This document shows positions 31,112 through 42,900 of a DNA stretch of 64,000 bases, in pieces. Source of the DNA: Xiphophorus maculatus (lineage: Eukaryota > Chordata > Actinopteri > Cyprinodontiformes > Poeciliidae); the NCBI RefSeq assembly GCF_002775205.1, contig NC_036453.1, positions 15,065,594 to 15,129,593 of the forward strand, read 5' to 3'. A program made the translations under genes and the position numbers. Position 1 is the stretch's first letter; every line of letters begins with the position of its first letter. The notes under the pieces were generated by a model that searched no databases, was not told the origin of the DNA, and saw only the letters and a list, made by a program, of their open reading frames with translations.

Positions 31112-34100
31112 ATGATCTCTCAGCTCTTCATCTTGTCCTCCAAGGGCGACCACCTCATCTACAAGGACTGTATCCTTCTAACCCAGTTAGCTTCAGGTCC
31201 TGGTCTGGATCTGTTTCTGGTCAGCCTGGCATCAGCCAATCAGAGTGCAGCTTTTTTCTGTGTTCAACACTTGACTCTGAGACTCAGACCGTGGAGAGGC
31301 AGGAAGTGATGTCATCGACGTTTTCTATGAGAAGGTCACAGCGCTGACGGGAGACCAGCCGCCTGTTGTCATGGTAATGCTGCCGTCCCTCTCTCCTTCC
31401 CTTCATCCCTCCATCTGACCCTCTGTTTTCCTGCAGAGCCATAAAGACCTCCACTTCGTCCACATCAGGCAGGGCGGTCTCTACTGGGTTGCCACGACGA
31501 CAGCTGACTCCTCTCCATTCAGCATCATCGAGTTCCTGAACAGGTTGGTGTTGGTTCGCCTCCAGCTGCTGATCCGTTAGCCGTGGTGACCTCTGACCTC
31601 TGCTCCAGGCTCAGCGGTCTGGTGAAGGATTACTGCGGCAGCCTGTCAGAGAAGGCCATTCAGATGAACTTCGCCCTGATCTACGAGCTGCTGGACGAGG
31701 TGCTGGTGAGTCTGTGGCCACAGGGATTCTGTGCTGTTGGTCTGACCAACAGCACAGAATCCCTGAGCCAGAGCCGTAGCTCCGCCCACACGCACAGAGC
31801 GCTTTGTGTTACTGTCAGTCATAGTAACGAGATATTTAACTGAAAATGTGTGAAGAATGTCAATAAATATAAATATAAAAAATACAAAAGTTAAAAACTT
31901 GATCAGTCTCTGTGTTGGAATAATCAGAATTATTTTACTGTTTTAAAACTAATGAGAAACATGAAAACTGATCAATACTGAAGCAGCAGAGACCCGAGGA
32001 AGGATCCATGTCCATCTGTCCATCTGTCCTGCTCTAGACATGAATCCCTCTGTCAGTCTGAATAATCATTTAGCTCCATGTGAAAGCGTTCAGGCTGTGA
32101 CTCCATGTCTCCAGGACTACGGTTACGTTCAGACGACATCATCAGACGTCCTGAAGAACTTCATCCAATCAGAGGCCGTCTCCTCCAAACCCTTCAGCCT
32201 CTTCGACCTCAGCAACGTGGGGCTGGTACGTATTGCCCCCTACTGGGGCCCCCGAGTCATTACCTCCCTCTCAGCCGGGCCCTGGTCACAACCTGATCAG
32301 AACCTGATCAGAACCACATCAGGCTCTGATTCCATCAGCAGAGGTTCTGCTCTTCAGGTCCAGCCAGTCTGAGCTGAGTTGGACCAACGTATCCAACTCG
32401 TTGTTCTGGTCCAGGTTCCAGGTGAAGCCGAGCTTATCTGGTAGAATCTGGACCCGTGGTGCTGGATCTGATGATTCTGGTGGTTCTGGTTCTGATGGTT
32501 CTGGTTGTTCTCTGTTGTAGTTTGGAGCGGAAACCCAGCAGAATAAAGTTGCTCCCAGTTCTGCTGCCACCAGACCAATCCAGTCCAGCAGAGACCCGGT
32601 AACAACACTCTGGCTGTGTTCGACCAGAACCGGACCGCTGGTTTTGATCACTGACGTGGTTCTGTTGTTCTCCAGGGAGGGAAGAGCGAGATCTTTGTGG
32701 ACGTGATCGAGAAGATGTCTGTGGTGATCGGCTCCAACGTGAGTTCAGTCCAGGTTCTCCACGACCAGTAATATCCAGAACCAGAACCGCAGTCTGGAGG
32801 TTCTGGAGGTCCAGACTCAGAAACAGAATCCAACAAACCCGGTTCTGAAGTCCGTCAGAACCTGGTGGTGTCATTCAGAGTCTCAGTGGAGACGTTCTGG
32901 ACTTTTCTGGAAATGAACTGGACCTTCTGCTCTTCAGCTGTCAGAACCTGAACGGTTCTGCTGGTTCTGTTGACCCATGACCCGAGCCGTCAGCAGCAGG
33001 CTGAGCTGTCTGTGTTCTGACCCACAGGGGGTTCTGATGAAGGCTGACATTGAGGGAGAAATCCGAGTCAAGTGCTACATGCCGAGCTGCTCCGGTGAGT
33101 CTTAAGAACCAGAACCAGAACCGCTTTAGAACCTGGTGTTACTGGGACGCCTAGTCCAGTAACTCCAGATGTTCCTCTGTCTCCCAGAGATGCGGATCGG
33201 TCTGAACGAGGAGTTCAGTGTGGGGAAGTCCCAGCTCCGAGGTAAGCCCCACCCCCTGACCTCTGACCCCTGACCCATCCAGCAGCAGGCTCTGTCCACT
33301 CTAAGGTTCTGACCCATCCAGGTTACGGCGCTGCTGTCCGGGTCGATGAGTGCAGCTTCCACCAGTCGGTCCAGCTGGACGAGTTCCAGAGCCACCGGAT
33401 CCTCAGACTGTGTCCCAGCCAGGGAGAGGTGACCTCTGACCCCATCATCGCTGAGCTCTTCATCCTGTGATGACATCACTGACCTCTCCTCTTCCTCCTC
33501 CAGCACACGGTGATGCAGTACCGGCTGAGTGACGAGCTGCCGTCGGCGCCGCCGTTCCGCCTCTTCCCCAGTGTGGAGAGGGACTCAGCAGGACGGTAAG
33601 CCCCGCCCCCTCAGGGGTTCTGGTTCTGCTTCTGGTTCTGGTTCTAGTCTCCATCAGACTGGAGAACTGTTAGTCTTCACCAGCAGGGGGCAGCATCACC
33701 ATAACCTCTGGGTCCTCCATGTTCCTGCTTTTCCTCATTTTACTAAACAAACGTTTTATTTATTTGCATCTGACCTTTGACCTTATCTCCATTCTATACC
33801 TATGATGATGTCACTTCCTGAGTACTTGATGAAGCATTCCCAGAATATTAAAGCTGCTCAGCCTGTTTACAGCTGACAGTTCTTATCTCCATGGTAACAG
33901 TGAACCGCCACCTGGGGGCTTAGGTCCCTGCAGGTGAAGCTGCTCTCTGATTGGCTGCTGTAATGAAGCTGTTGTTGTCCTCCTCAGGTTGCTGATGTAC
34001 CTGAAGCTGCGTTGCGACCTTCCGCCCAAAAGGTCAGTCTCCCTGCTTCCTGAGGGGGCGGGGCCAGCGGCTCAGGTGGCGCACACCTGCTGCTCTGCGT

Positions 34101-36812
34101 CACTCGGCTCCCTGAGCGCAGCTGGAAATGGCTTGTTTGTTTCAGGAGGAAATTGATCTGAGTTCTGGTGGTTCTGGTTGGACCCGTTAGTACCCGGGCC
34201 ACCGGACCCGCTCTGACCAGAACCAGGCTGGCCTGCTGCCACACCCTGCAGCCACTGCTCTGGTACAACATGCTGAACATGCAAAACAGGACAGCGTGGC
34301 TGCAGCTCACCTGGCGGGTTGCTAGGAGACCACAGGTAGCCGGACTGGTTGCTAGGAGACCACAGGCAGCCAGGCTCCAGCTGGGTTCCTGTCTGAGGAA
34401 CAGCAACTTCTGGTTCTCCTGGTTCTGTACCTGAGCTGGCCTGGGTCTGATCCTGGCTCTGCTGATGGAGCTCAGTGACCCGGTTCTGATCCAGTTCTGA
34501 TTTGGTTCTGACCCTGTTCTGACCTGGTTGTGATCCGCAGCTCAGCAGGACATCTGTGCTACTTTTTTTGCTATTTTGTTTTGAGTTTTACTCACTAATT
34601 CAGGCTCAGATCATCTCCTGCCTCTAGTTCATAAACAGAAACCAGCTGCATAAACTATAAAATAACAGAAGAATCAAAGATTAATATATCAATCAATCAA
34701 TCAATCAAATTTTATTTGTTTAGCACATTTCAGCAACAAGCCATTTCAAAGTGCTGTACATCTTAACAACCACAAAAACACCAAGTCGTGCAACGTAGAA
34801 TCAACAATCAAAACATGACATTAAGTCCAGTTCCATCGTTAAATTCATAATCGATTACATTTCAAATGCAACTCTAACCAGGTAGGTTTTTTCGAGATTT
34901 AAAGGAAGTCAGTGTTTCAGCTGTTTTACAGGTTTCTGGAAGTTTGTTCCAGATTTGTGGTGCATAGAAGCTGAATGTTGCTTCTCCTTGTTTGGTTCTG
35001 GCGATGCAGAGCAGACCAGAACCAGAAGACCTGAAGGTCTATATATATATATATATATCAGGGGTGGGCACTCCTGGTCCTCGAGGGCCGGTGTCCTGCA
35101 ACTTTTAGATGCATCTCTACTTCAACACACCTGAGTCAAATAATGAGGTCGTTAACAGGACTCTGGAGAACTTGACTGCACTTAGGAGGAGATTCAGCTG
35201 TTGGATTCAGGTGTGTTGGACCAGGGAGACATCTAAGAGTTGCAGGACACCGGCCCTCGAGGACCAGGAGTGCCCACCCCTGATATATATATATATATAT
35301 ATAGAACAAGAACCCGGCCAAAACTGACTCAAAAGTTACCGGTTCAATCATCCAGCAGGACGGGTCACATCTACACCCATTCATGGGTTAGAATGAACCA
35401 TTTGGTATGAATATCTTGTAATTATGTGAAAAAATGCATATGGTGTGAATAACTTTCACAAATGTAATTTAAATTATTTAATTTGGGAAAGTATTCATAT
35501 TATTAATAAAGTATTTTTGAATTTGAATTGAAGGTCAGGAGTTGTGAAATCATTTCAGTTCAGGTTCCTTCATGGTGGAAGAAAAACTGTCCATCTAATC
35601 CGACAGATTATCTACCTTAGATTACACAGGAACAAATGAATGGGTTCACAGCTGCACACTACAGACACTACAGTAAGATACTGTAACAGGAAGTAGATAT
35701 CACTGTAACAGGAAGTAGATGTCACTGTAACAGGAAGTAGAAGTCAGTGTAACAGGAAGTAGAAATCACTGTAACAGGAAGTAGAAGTCACTGTAACAGG
35801 AAGTAGATATCACTGTAACAGGAAGTAGATGTCACTGTAACAGGAAGTAGAAGTCACTGTAACAGGAAGTAGAAGTCACTGTAACAGGAAAAATGGAGCA
35901 CAATGATGATGATGATGATGATACCCCTTCTTCTCTTTGTAGCACCGCCATCAACCTCAGTGCCTCCATCCCGGTTCCTAGAGGCTCTGTGAGGTGAGCG
36001 TTGCCATGGAAGCTCTGATTTGACTGTGGTTCTGGTGTTTGATTCTCGACCCGATTTGGTTTGTAAAGTCGGATGGAAATAAGGAGCCGGCATCCGTCCC
36101 TGATGGATGGTTCTGGTTCTGATCCGATGGTAGAACCAGAACCTGTCTGGGCCGTGGATGGATGCTGACCCCACGGTGACCTCTGACCCCTGTGAATCCT
36201 GTGTTTGTCCCCAGTCTGTCCCAGGAGCTCAGCAGTCCGGATCAGAGCGCGGAGCTGCAGCTGCAGAACAGAACCGTGTTCTGGAAAATCCCGCGGTTAT
36301 GTGGAGGAACCCAGCTGTCTGCCCTGTTCAAGGTGACCCGGTTCTGTTCTCTCTACCTGCTGGTACCAGAACCTGCTGGTCCAGAACCGGTCTGCCAGAA
36401 CCTGTAGATGGAATAATATGTCCAGTTTCTCACCCGGTTCTGGAATCATCCGCTTCATATTTTCAATCATCATCAGAGCAGATGGGTTCTGTACGGGCCT
36501 GTCTGGTACTGTACCAGTCTGGTTCTGTACCAGTCTGGTTCCGGACCAGTCTGGTTCTGTGCTGACAGTGCATGCTGTCGGTAACAGAACCTCTGATTCT
36601 GTCCTGTCCTCTATCCCCAGCTGGACGTTCCGGGTCTGAGCTCCGCCTCCATGCTGGAGGTCGGTCCGGTCGGGCTCAGCTTCGAGCTGCCTAAGTGGAC
36701 CGGAACCGGACTGCAGATCCGCTTCCTGCGCCTGTCTCCCGTCCATCCCGGCCCGTCTCAGCGCTGGGTCCGATACGTCACGCACTCCGACTCCTACATC
36801 ATCCGGATCTGA
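31112..36812 (+). CDS. ap4m1: AP-4 adaptor complex subunit mu-1
   Basis: Medium subunit of the AP-4 heterotetramer at the trans-Golgi network. AP-4 sorts cargo such as ATG9A and binds tyrosine-type signals through the mu homology domain. Fifteen coding exons: 31112-31169, 31288-31373, 31437-31543, 31609-31705, 32115-32225, 32521-32598, 32676-32738, 33028-33094, 33188-33241, 33322-33428, 33504-33595, 33988-34032, 35943-35993, 36215-36332 and 36621-36812. Phases close to 441 residues (human 453). The longin-like N-domain starts [20 protein letters not shown]; the hinge includes [16 protein letters not shown]; the mu homology domain contains [21 protein letters not shown] and ends [16 protein letters not shown] second ATG at 31109 would add one Met; MISQ matches orthologs. 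All introns are GT-AG, although the first donor is weak (T/GTATCC). The gene appears intact. Confidence 0.94.
31721..31765. repeat. 45-bp palindrome, 22-bp arms, 1-bp centre
   Basis: Positions 31721-31742 and 31744-31765 are exact reverse complements around a single T. It begins 16 bases after the exon 4 donor of ap4m1, so the pre-mRNA could form a strong hairpin beside that splice site. Confidence 0.95.
34683..35040 (+). repeat. Fish interspersed repeat, copy B
   Basis: This is the same family as 30448-30790, better preserved. It starts with AATC repeats, then ATTTTATTTGTTTAGCACAT, a TTTCAAAGTGCTGTACAT block and the shared GGAAGTTTGTTCCAGAT and GTGGTGCATAGAAGCTGAAT blocks. It ends near CAGAACCAGAAGACCTGAAG, which includes the dispersed CAGAACC word. 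Confidence 0.75.
35059..35282. mobile_element. hAT-type MITE inserted in a TA microsatellite
   Basis: A 224-bp element with long terminal inverted repeats (about 44 bp, starting CAGGGGTGGGCACTCCTGGT and ending with the complement of that string). It is flanked on both sides by TA repeats that hide any 8-bp duplication. The TIRs match each other nearly perfectly, so it looks younger than its relatives at 28524 and 43768. It has no coding capacity. Confidence 0.88.
35673..35891 (+). repeat. 22-bp minisatellite
   Basis: About nine and a half copies of a 22-bp unit CACTGTAACAGGAAGTAGAW plus two variable bases. It stops 51 bases before ap4m1 exon 13. Each unit contains GGAAGT, an ETS-like core. 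Confidence 0.92.
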
Positions 36813-39180
36813 CCCAGTTCTGAACCGGCTGGACCCGGTCTGAAGCTCTGGAAATTAAGTACTGTTATACCTTTTAAAGCAGAACTCTGAGTCTAGAACC
36901 AGGAGGAAGTTCTGTGCTGATTCAGCCCAATCACGCTCACTGACCCATTCCACTTCTGCTTCAGAACTTCCTGCTGATAATGATTCACTAGCCGACCCGG
37001 ACCAGCGCAGCGCTGAAGGTTAAACCCGGCTACGGCCCAGCCCGACTCGCTAGGCTCGTCCTTTCCTCTGGGGTCCCACAGGAAGGCCCGTGGTTCTGAT
37101 CCAGAACAGCGACAGGAAGCGGAGGAGGCTGCAGAGACAGCAGTAACCGGGTCGGCTCTGGACATCCTGATGGAAACAGTTCTGACAGGCCCGGTTCTGA
37201 GCAGCGGCTCCAGAACATGTTGCTGCTTTGCTCCTGTTCAGGACAGAACCAGAACACGTCCAGAACTCCTCTGACCCGTCCTGAGATGATAGTTACTGCA
37301 GGAAAAGTTCTCCTTTGAGTTCTGTGATTTGAGTAAGTTACTCTGATTAGCACTTATGCTAATCAGCTAATTTTAGGCTTAGTGCTAACTCTGAAGCTTC
37401 CCCTAAATTAATGTGGATGGATAAATTCTGAAGCACTGATTTCCTTGGATGTTTTGTAAGATTTCAGTTGAATGAAGTTTGACATCTGGGTTGAAGTTTT
37501 GGTTTTTGACTATTAAAAATCTTCAAAACCTTAGACGTTATAGTCATGCACTTATTTTGAAGTCTGTTGATACAGCAGCTCCGATTCATCGCTCCACAGT
37601 GAACAGTTTAAAATCTGCTGAAGTCCTGGTGCTTTCTGACCGAAGACCTGAAGCGGTGAGTTTGGCTAAACTAGCAATAGAGTTAGCAACAACTATGAAA
37701 CTTAAACATGGTATAATTCACTGACACATGGGGCATATCAATATGACTGAATTTAGTGCTTTAGCATTCACTTCTGCTAATTACCATGTTGGTCTAGAGC
37801 TTTAGCATTAGTTGGATTATGAGTGGGCATAGCGCTTTAGCATTAGTTTCTGCTAATTACTGTGTTGGTATAGCTACTTAGCGACAGCAGAACTAAAATT
37901 TATGATTAGTGCTTTAGGGTTAGCACAGCTAGGTTTGCAGTTAGCGGTCCTACCACTGAGTTAATGTCCTTACTCAGTGGGTCATAGAAGCATCCATACA
38001 GGCTGACCTCTGACCTCTGGAGGGACCCGGACCTCCTTACCTGCTCTGTTAACAGAACTCTGAGATGATCCAGATCCATAACTGGAACAATAACCGAAAT
38101 ATTATTTTGATCAGTTTCACTTCCTGCCAGATGTTGAAAGCTTCCAGATGTTTTTCCATGAAGACTTCCAGCTGTGAGCCCAGCCTCTTCCTCCTCTCCC
38201 TCCTCTTCCTCAGCCTCTGGGCCGTGTGCAGAGTCGACCGAAGCTCCTGCAGCTGAGTGAACAGGTTCTGCTGATTAACATCTCGTTCCACTCAGCGGAC
38301 TGCAGGACGGAGCCGGGTTCTGCTGGGACCGGCTGGAACACGTCGGCACCAAGAGGAGCCCGGGCGGTTCTGGTCAGAACTCAAAGCCAGGATCTGGACC
38401 CAGACTGAGGTTCTGGTCGGGACTCAGAACTAGAATCTGGACCAGGATCGAGGTTCTGGAGGAGCTTGAGTCAGTCCTGACCCAGAACCAGGAAGTTCTC
38501 AGTTTTGTTTTCATGTTAAGAATTCTTACTAAATATTAGCATAAGCTAAAAACAAAACAACTTCCTGCTGAGTCCTCCTCTTTTCTTCTGCTGTAAAAAG
38601 GTTTTACAGCCTGATGAACTTCGGACTTTCATCATAATTAATGTTCATCAATAAATTATGGAGGCTTGGTTTTGATCTGGGAACCAGCTGGACCCGTCCA
38701 GCTAACCAGGGCCGGCCCAGTTTGGCTGGTTCTGACCTCAGATAAGCAGAAGGAAACAGGTCAGCGCCGCAGACCTGCTGCCTCAGCTGTTCTGGGGAAA
38801 CAACAACTGGCTGGACTGAACCGGTCCTGGGTCAAAAGAACCGGGTGCCGGTTCTGAGCCGGTCCCGACTTGTGTATATTTTCTCTTTAATAAATGAGCT
38901 TTTATGCTTCTGACTCATTTAAATGGTTTTGTTTTCAACTATTTGTTTATTTATATTTTTATTTTTAACCGTCTTCCAGAAACATGTCAGGAAGCTTCAG
39001 ACTGATCATGTAAAAAACTAAAACAGCTGAGTGAGGAAGAAATTATGTTTGCATATTTGTGAGAACATTATGATTAATATTTGTTATCTTTATTCACATA
39101 ATAAAGTTAGAGCCCGGGTCACCGGGCCATTAACCGGTCCGGGTTCTGATCTTCTGGTTCTGATCTCGGTTCTGGTTCCT
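36813..39180. other. Spacer between ap4m1 and arrb2
   Basis: The ap4m1 3' untranslated region lies at the start. The rest holds no supported gene. A small coiled-coil-like open frame on the minus strand at 38049-38291 is listed separately. CAGAACC/GGTTCTG words are common. Confidence 0.5.
38080..38291 (-). other. Orphan basic/coiled-coil-like open frame, possible exon
   Basis: A stop-free stretch reads QNLFTQLQELRSTLHTAQRL, then RKRRERRKRLGSQ, then EVFMEKHLEAFNIWQ, which looks more protein-like than surrounding noise. A stop codon lies directly upstream in frame. A 3' splice site (CTGCAG near 38300) and a weak donor (GAA/GTGAAA) bound it, but the frame after the acceptor hits that stop. I recognise no family. 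It could be a decayed exon, a chance frame, or part of an unrecognised minus-strand gene. Confidence 0.2.
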
Positions 39181-39960
39181 CTCGGATGAATCCTGATCTG
39201 TTGAACGTTTCACGCACCGTGTTGACATGTTGGAGGACTCCGCGTTGCGCAATCTGCAGTCTGCGCGCGCACACACACGCACGCAGACGCAGGTTTGTGT
39301 TCCCGCATGCCCCCCCCCCCGTCCTTCTCCTCCTCCTCCTCATCTGGACGGAGTCCTTCACGAACCTTAAATCCAAGTTGTAACCTTCGCAGTTGCGGTG
39401 AACGTGCGCTGCTCCGGGTTGGCGGCGCGCTCGGTCCTCACAGACACAGCAAGCCCGCTCTCACACACGCAGCCGTTGCGGAAGCTCGGAGCAGCCGAGG
39501 CGGCGCTAAAACCTATTAGCATACTAACCAGTTCTGGGTGGATGGACGGCTGAACTGAACCTCCCGGACCGAACCGACACCGTCTGACAACCAACAACAC
39601 TCCGCCGGCACAGGCCTAATTTTGTTGGGATTCTGCTGCCGTCCGCCTGCCGAGGAGATGGGGGACAAGGCGGGCACCAGGTAGGGGTGTTAGCCGCTGT
39701 TAGCTGCGGTTCTGACGGGCTGAGCTAGCGTTAGCAGCCGCTCTGCTGGTTCTGGACGGGGGGAGTTGGGCCAGGCGGCACCGGCGGGTTTAACTGCTTT
39801 ATTAGAAGGGGGTACCCGAACCAGGGCGAACAGAACCCTTGGGGCTCGGTTCGGGTCTGTTCCCCCTGAGGACGCCAAGGCTGCGGGCGAAGTTAGCCCC
39901 GCAGCAGGGTGGGGTTAGCGGGGCAGCCCAGGCTCCAGAACCGGTCTGACTAGAGCCACT
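39180..39960 (+). promoter_or_regulatory. CpG-rich promoter region of arrb2
   Basis: A CpG-dense stretch covers the 5' untranslated region, the first coding exon and the start of intron 1, with CGCGC and GCGCGC clusters near 39262 and 39424. No TATA box was seen. Confidence 0.55.
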
Positions 39961-42900
39961 GCTGTGGGACTGGAACAGGTTCGGGTCGTGGGTGGAAAAC
40001 ACGACTCCAGCATGAAGACAGGTGGGCGGAACGGACCCTGGAAATCCTGGAGTTTCACGGAGATGTCCGTTATTTCCGGCCGGGAACACACCGAGCTGCT
40101 CCGGTTAAATATCAGCCTGGTTCTGGGTACACCTGCTGGTTCCGACCCAGCTGGAGGAGCGGGTCGGCCCGGTTTCAGTCACTGGTTTGAAGCCAGTAAA
40201 CAGGAAGCCAGCCTGATGGCCTTCTGGTTCCTTCAGACACATGAAAGACTGCATTTTGTTGTGTGTTTTCACCAGAACCAGAACCAGGCCGGTGGAGCCC
40301 ACCAACCTGCTGCAGAACCTGCTGCATGTGGATCCAGTCGAACCGAGAACTCTGAGTCCCAGTTTCACATCCTGGTTTTAGGAGTTTCCGGGTCACCTTC
40401 CATGGAAACCCAGGAATAAGTTCATGTGTTGCTGTGGAGTAGATGGAGCCCCAGTAGCAGTCGGTGTTTCAGGGACTCTTTGAGGCATCTGACTGCAGAC
40501 GGTTGCCTCGTGCTAACAGCTGATGCTCCTCAGTAATCTGTCCAGGATGACATTTGGTTGGGAAGTTTTTGCTTAGCGACCAGGTGAACTCAAAGTGAGC
40601 AGAAACAGAACAAGTCCCATTATGATCCAGTTGATCCCATCAGAACCGGTCAGGAACCTGTCATGGAAACCAGAGTGAACGGTTTCCATGACAGCAGTTG
40701 TGTTCTGCTAGTTCCAGAACCAATCCGAGTCGGGTAGCAGCTCGGCCTGGACCGTTTGTTTAGGAAATCTTCAGTTTTCCATTTTGGAAATGTTCCAACT
40801 TCCTGAACCGCTGCTCAGCCACTTCCTGTCAGGAAGCGGCTGGCAGGGCAGGAAGTGAGGAGCCAACATGGTGGCCAGCTGCAGGAGGAGAGTTCTGGTT
40901 CTGCTGCACCCGAGTCCACAAGAACTCACCAGGGGGAACAGGCTGGTTCTGGTTCAGTGTTTCCTGCTTCAGTCTCACTGGTTCCAGTTCACACAGAGAA
41001 ACCTGGAACATTCAGAACACTGAGACCGGAGTCAGGGTTACATTCAGAGTGCTGAAGCCACAGGCTGGGTGGTGGGTCTGTGTTTTTCTGGTTCTGGTGA
41101 TCAGACAGAACCCAGTTTGGACCAAAAGTAGAGGTGCGTACTAGGCCAGTGGAGCCCCTGATTCTGTAGAACCCGGCTGGTTCTGGGTCAGATCATCAGA
41201 AGCAGCCCACAGCAGCCCCCGTCTGTTCACCTGATTTCTAGAGAGAAGAGGCTTTCAGGATTGTGACCTCTGACCTTTGTCCTTCTACCTGTAGAGGCTG
41301 ACATGGAGCTCGTTTCTCTGAGCTTCCTGTTCTGTCCTTTGACCCCAAGCTGACCCTGCTGAACCAGGAGCCAATCTTCAGGTTCCTTCAGATAGAACCA
41401 TGAGAACCAGCTCCTCCTCCTCGTCTTCCTCCTGCCGTCTGGCGTTTTCCCAGCAGGCCATGCTGCAGCAGGTGGAGGTGATTCCCAGGAGGAGCTTCAG
41501 TCTGTAAACACAGCGACATCAGCAGCTGGGCCAGAACCACAACTCGCTCCAGTCTGTGTCTGACTCATTAATACTGAATAATAAATGGGAGATAAAGGTC
41601 AAAGGTCAACCAGATTACCAGAACCGGAGATGGTGGGTCGGCTGAACCATTGGACTGGACCGGGATTCTCCTAGAATCATAAACTGATATCACAGCTCTG
41701 TGGAGCTCCAAACACGTCACTGGTTCTGATTGTGCTGGAGGTCCAGCAGCTCGTTATTGTGTCAGAGGTAGAGCGACCTGCTACTTCCTGTTTGGTGGTT
41801 GTGGTTCTGATGGTGGCAGGAAGTGAGCGTTGGACCCGATAAGAGTACAAATTATGACTTCCTGAAGTTGTGATGGGCCTGGACCCGGACTTCCAGAGGG
41901 TCCCAGCACAGCATTAGGCTCTGGACTTTGAATAGGCCTCTGACTTTTCCAGAACCAGTTGTTTAGAGAAACTGCTGTTGTCATCAACCACTTCCTGCTG
42001 ACTGCACACCAACAGGAAGTTCACACATACACACACACACTTCCTGTGGCTGCTGTTGCAACTCACCTGCAACCTGTCAGAACCACTTAGAACCGGGGGC
42101 CCCATTCTGGACCAGTGGCCCCGTGCAGAACCAGTTGCTCTTTCAAACACCTTTCAGAACCAGCAGCTTGTCTCGGACCCAGACTAACTTTCTTCTTCTT
42201 TTCCTCTTCCTCCTCAGAGTCTTCAAGAAGTCCAGTCCGAACTGCAAGGTGAGTTCTGCTGAGTTCGGTTTCTGGTGGCCAGACTTGGGTTCTGTTCAGT
42301 GGTTCAGGATCCACTCAGTGATGCTGATTAACTAAAACTGGATCAGAAACAGGAAGTGAGCAGTTAAGCCTGAAAGAGGGGGAACAGCGCCTCCATGTGG
42401 TTAACATGGACCTTATAGGTTCTGATGGAGACGGGTCCATCAGAACCTACATGGGTCGGTACAGAACAATAACCCAGTCAGACGCTAAAGCCAGGTCCGG
42501 TTCAGACTGAATCAGGATTGAACCGGGTCAGGCTGTAGGAGGAGGTTCTGTTCCTAAAGGAACCCAGGTTCTGAATGCACACACAACAGAACCTCCAGAA
42601 CCAAATGAACAAGTTAGAGAGCTGATCTCAGTGTCACAGACGGAACCAATCAGAACCTGGTCCAGTTTCTGGTTCTGCTTCTAACTGGACCTCCTTGTTC
42701 TGACCCGCAGCTCACAGTCTACCTGGGGAAGCGGGACTTTGTGGACCACTTGGACCACGTGGACCCAGTGGGTGAGTCCCGACCTCCAGAACCCTCAGAT
42801 GTTTGACCAGAACCGGGTTTTGGACACCGACTGATGGGTATTTTCCTTCCAGATGGAGTGATCCTGGTGGACCCGGAGTACCTGAAGGACAGGAAAGGTG

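Larger units (their letters stand above)
34033..35942. other. ap4m1 intron 12, repeat-rich
   Basis: The largest ap4m1 intron (1.9 kb). In order it holds a tandem pair of about 32 bp (TTGCTAGGAGACCACAGG near 34318 and 34349), an interspersed repeat with an ATCA start (34683-35040), a hAT-type MITE, a 22-bp minisatellite and a GAT run. Confidence 0.8.
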
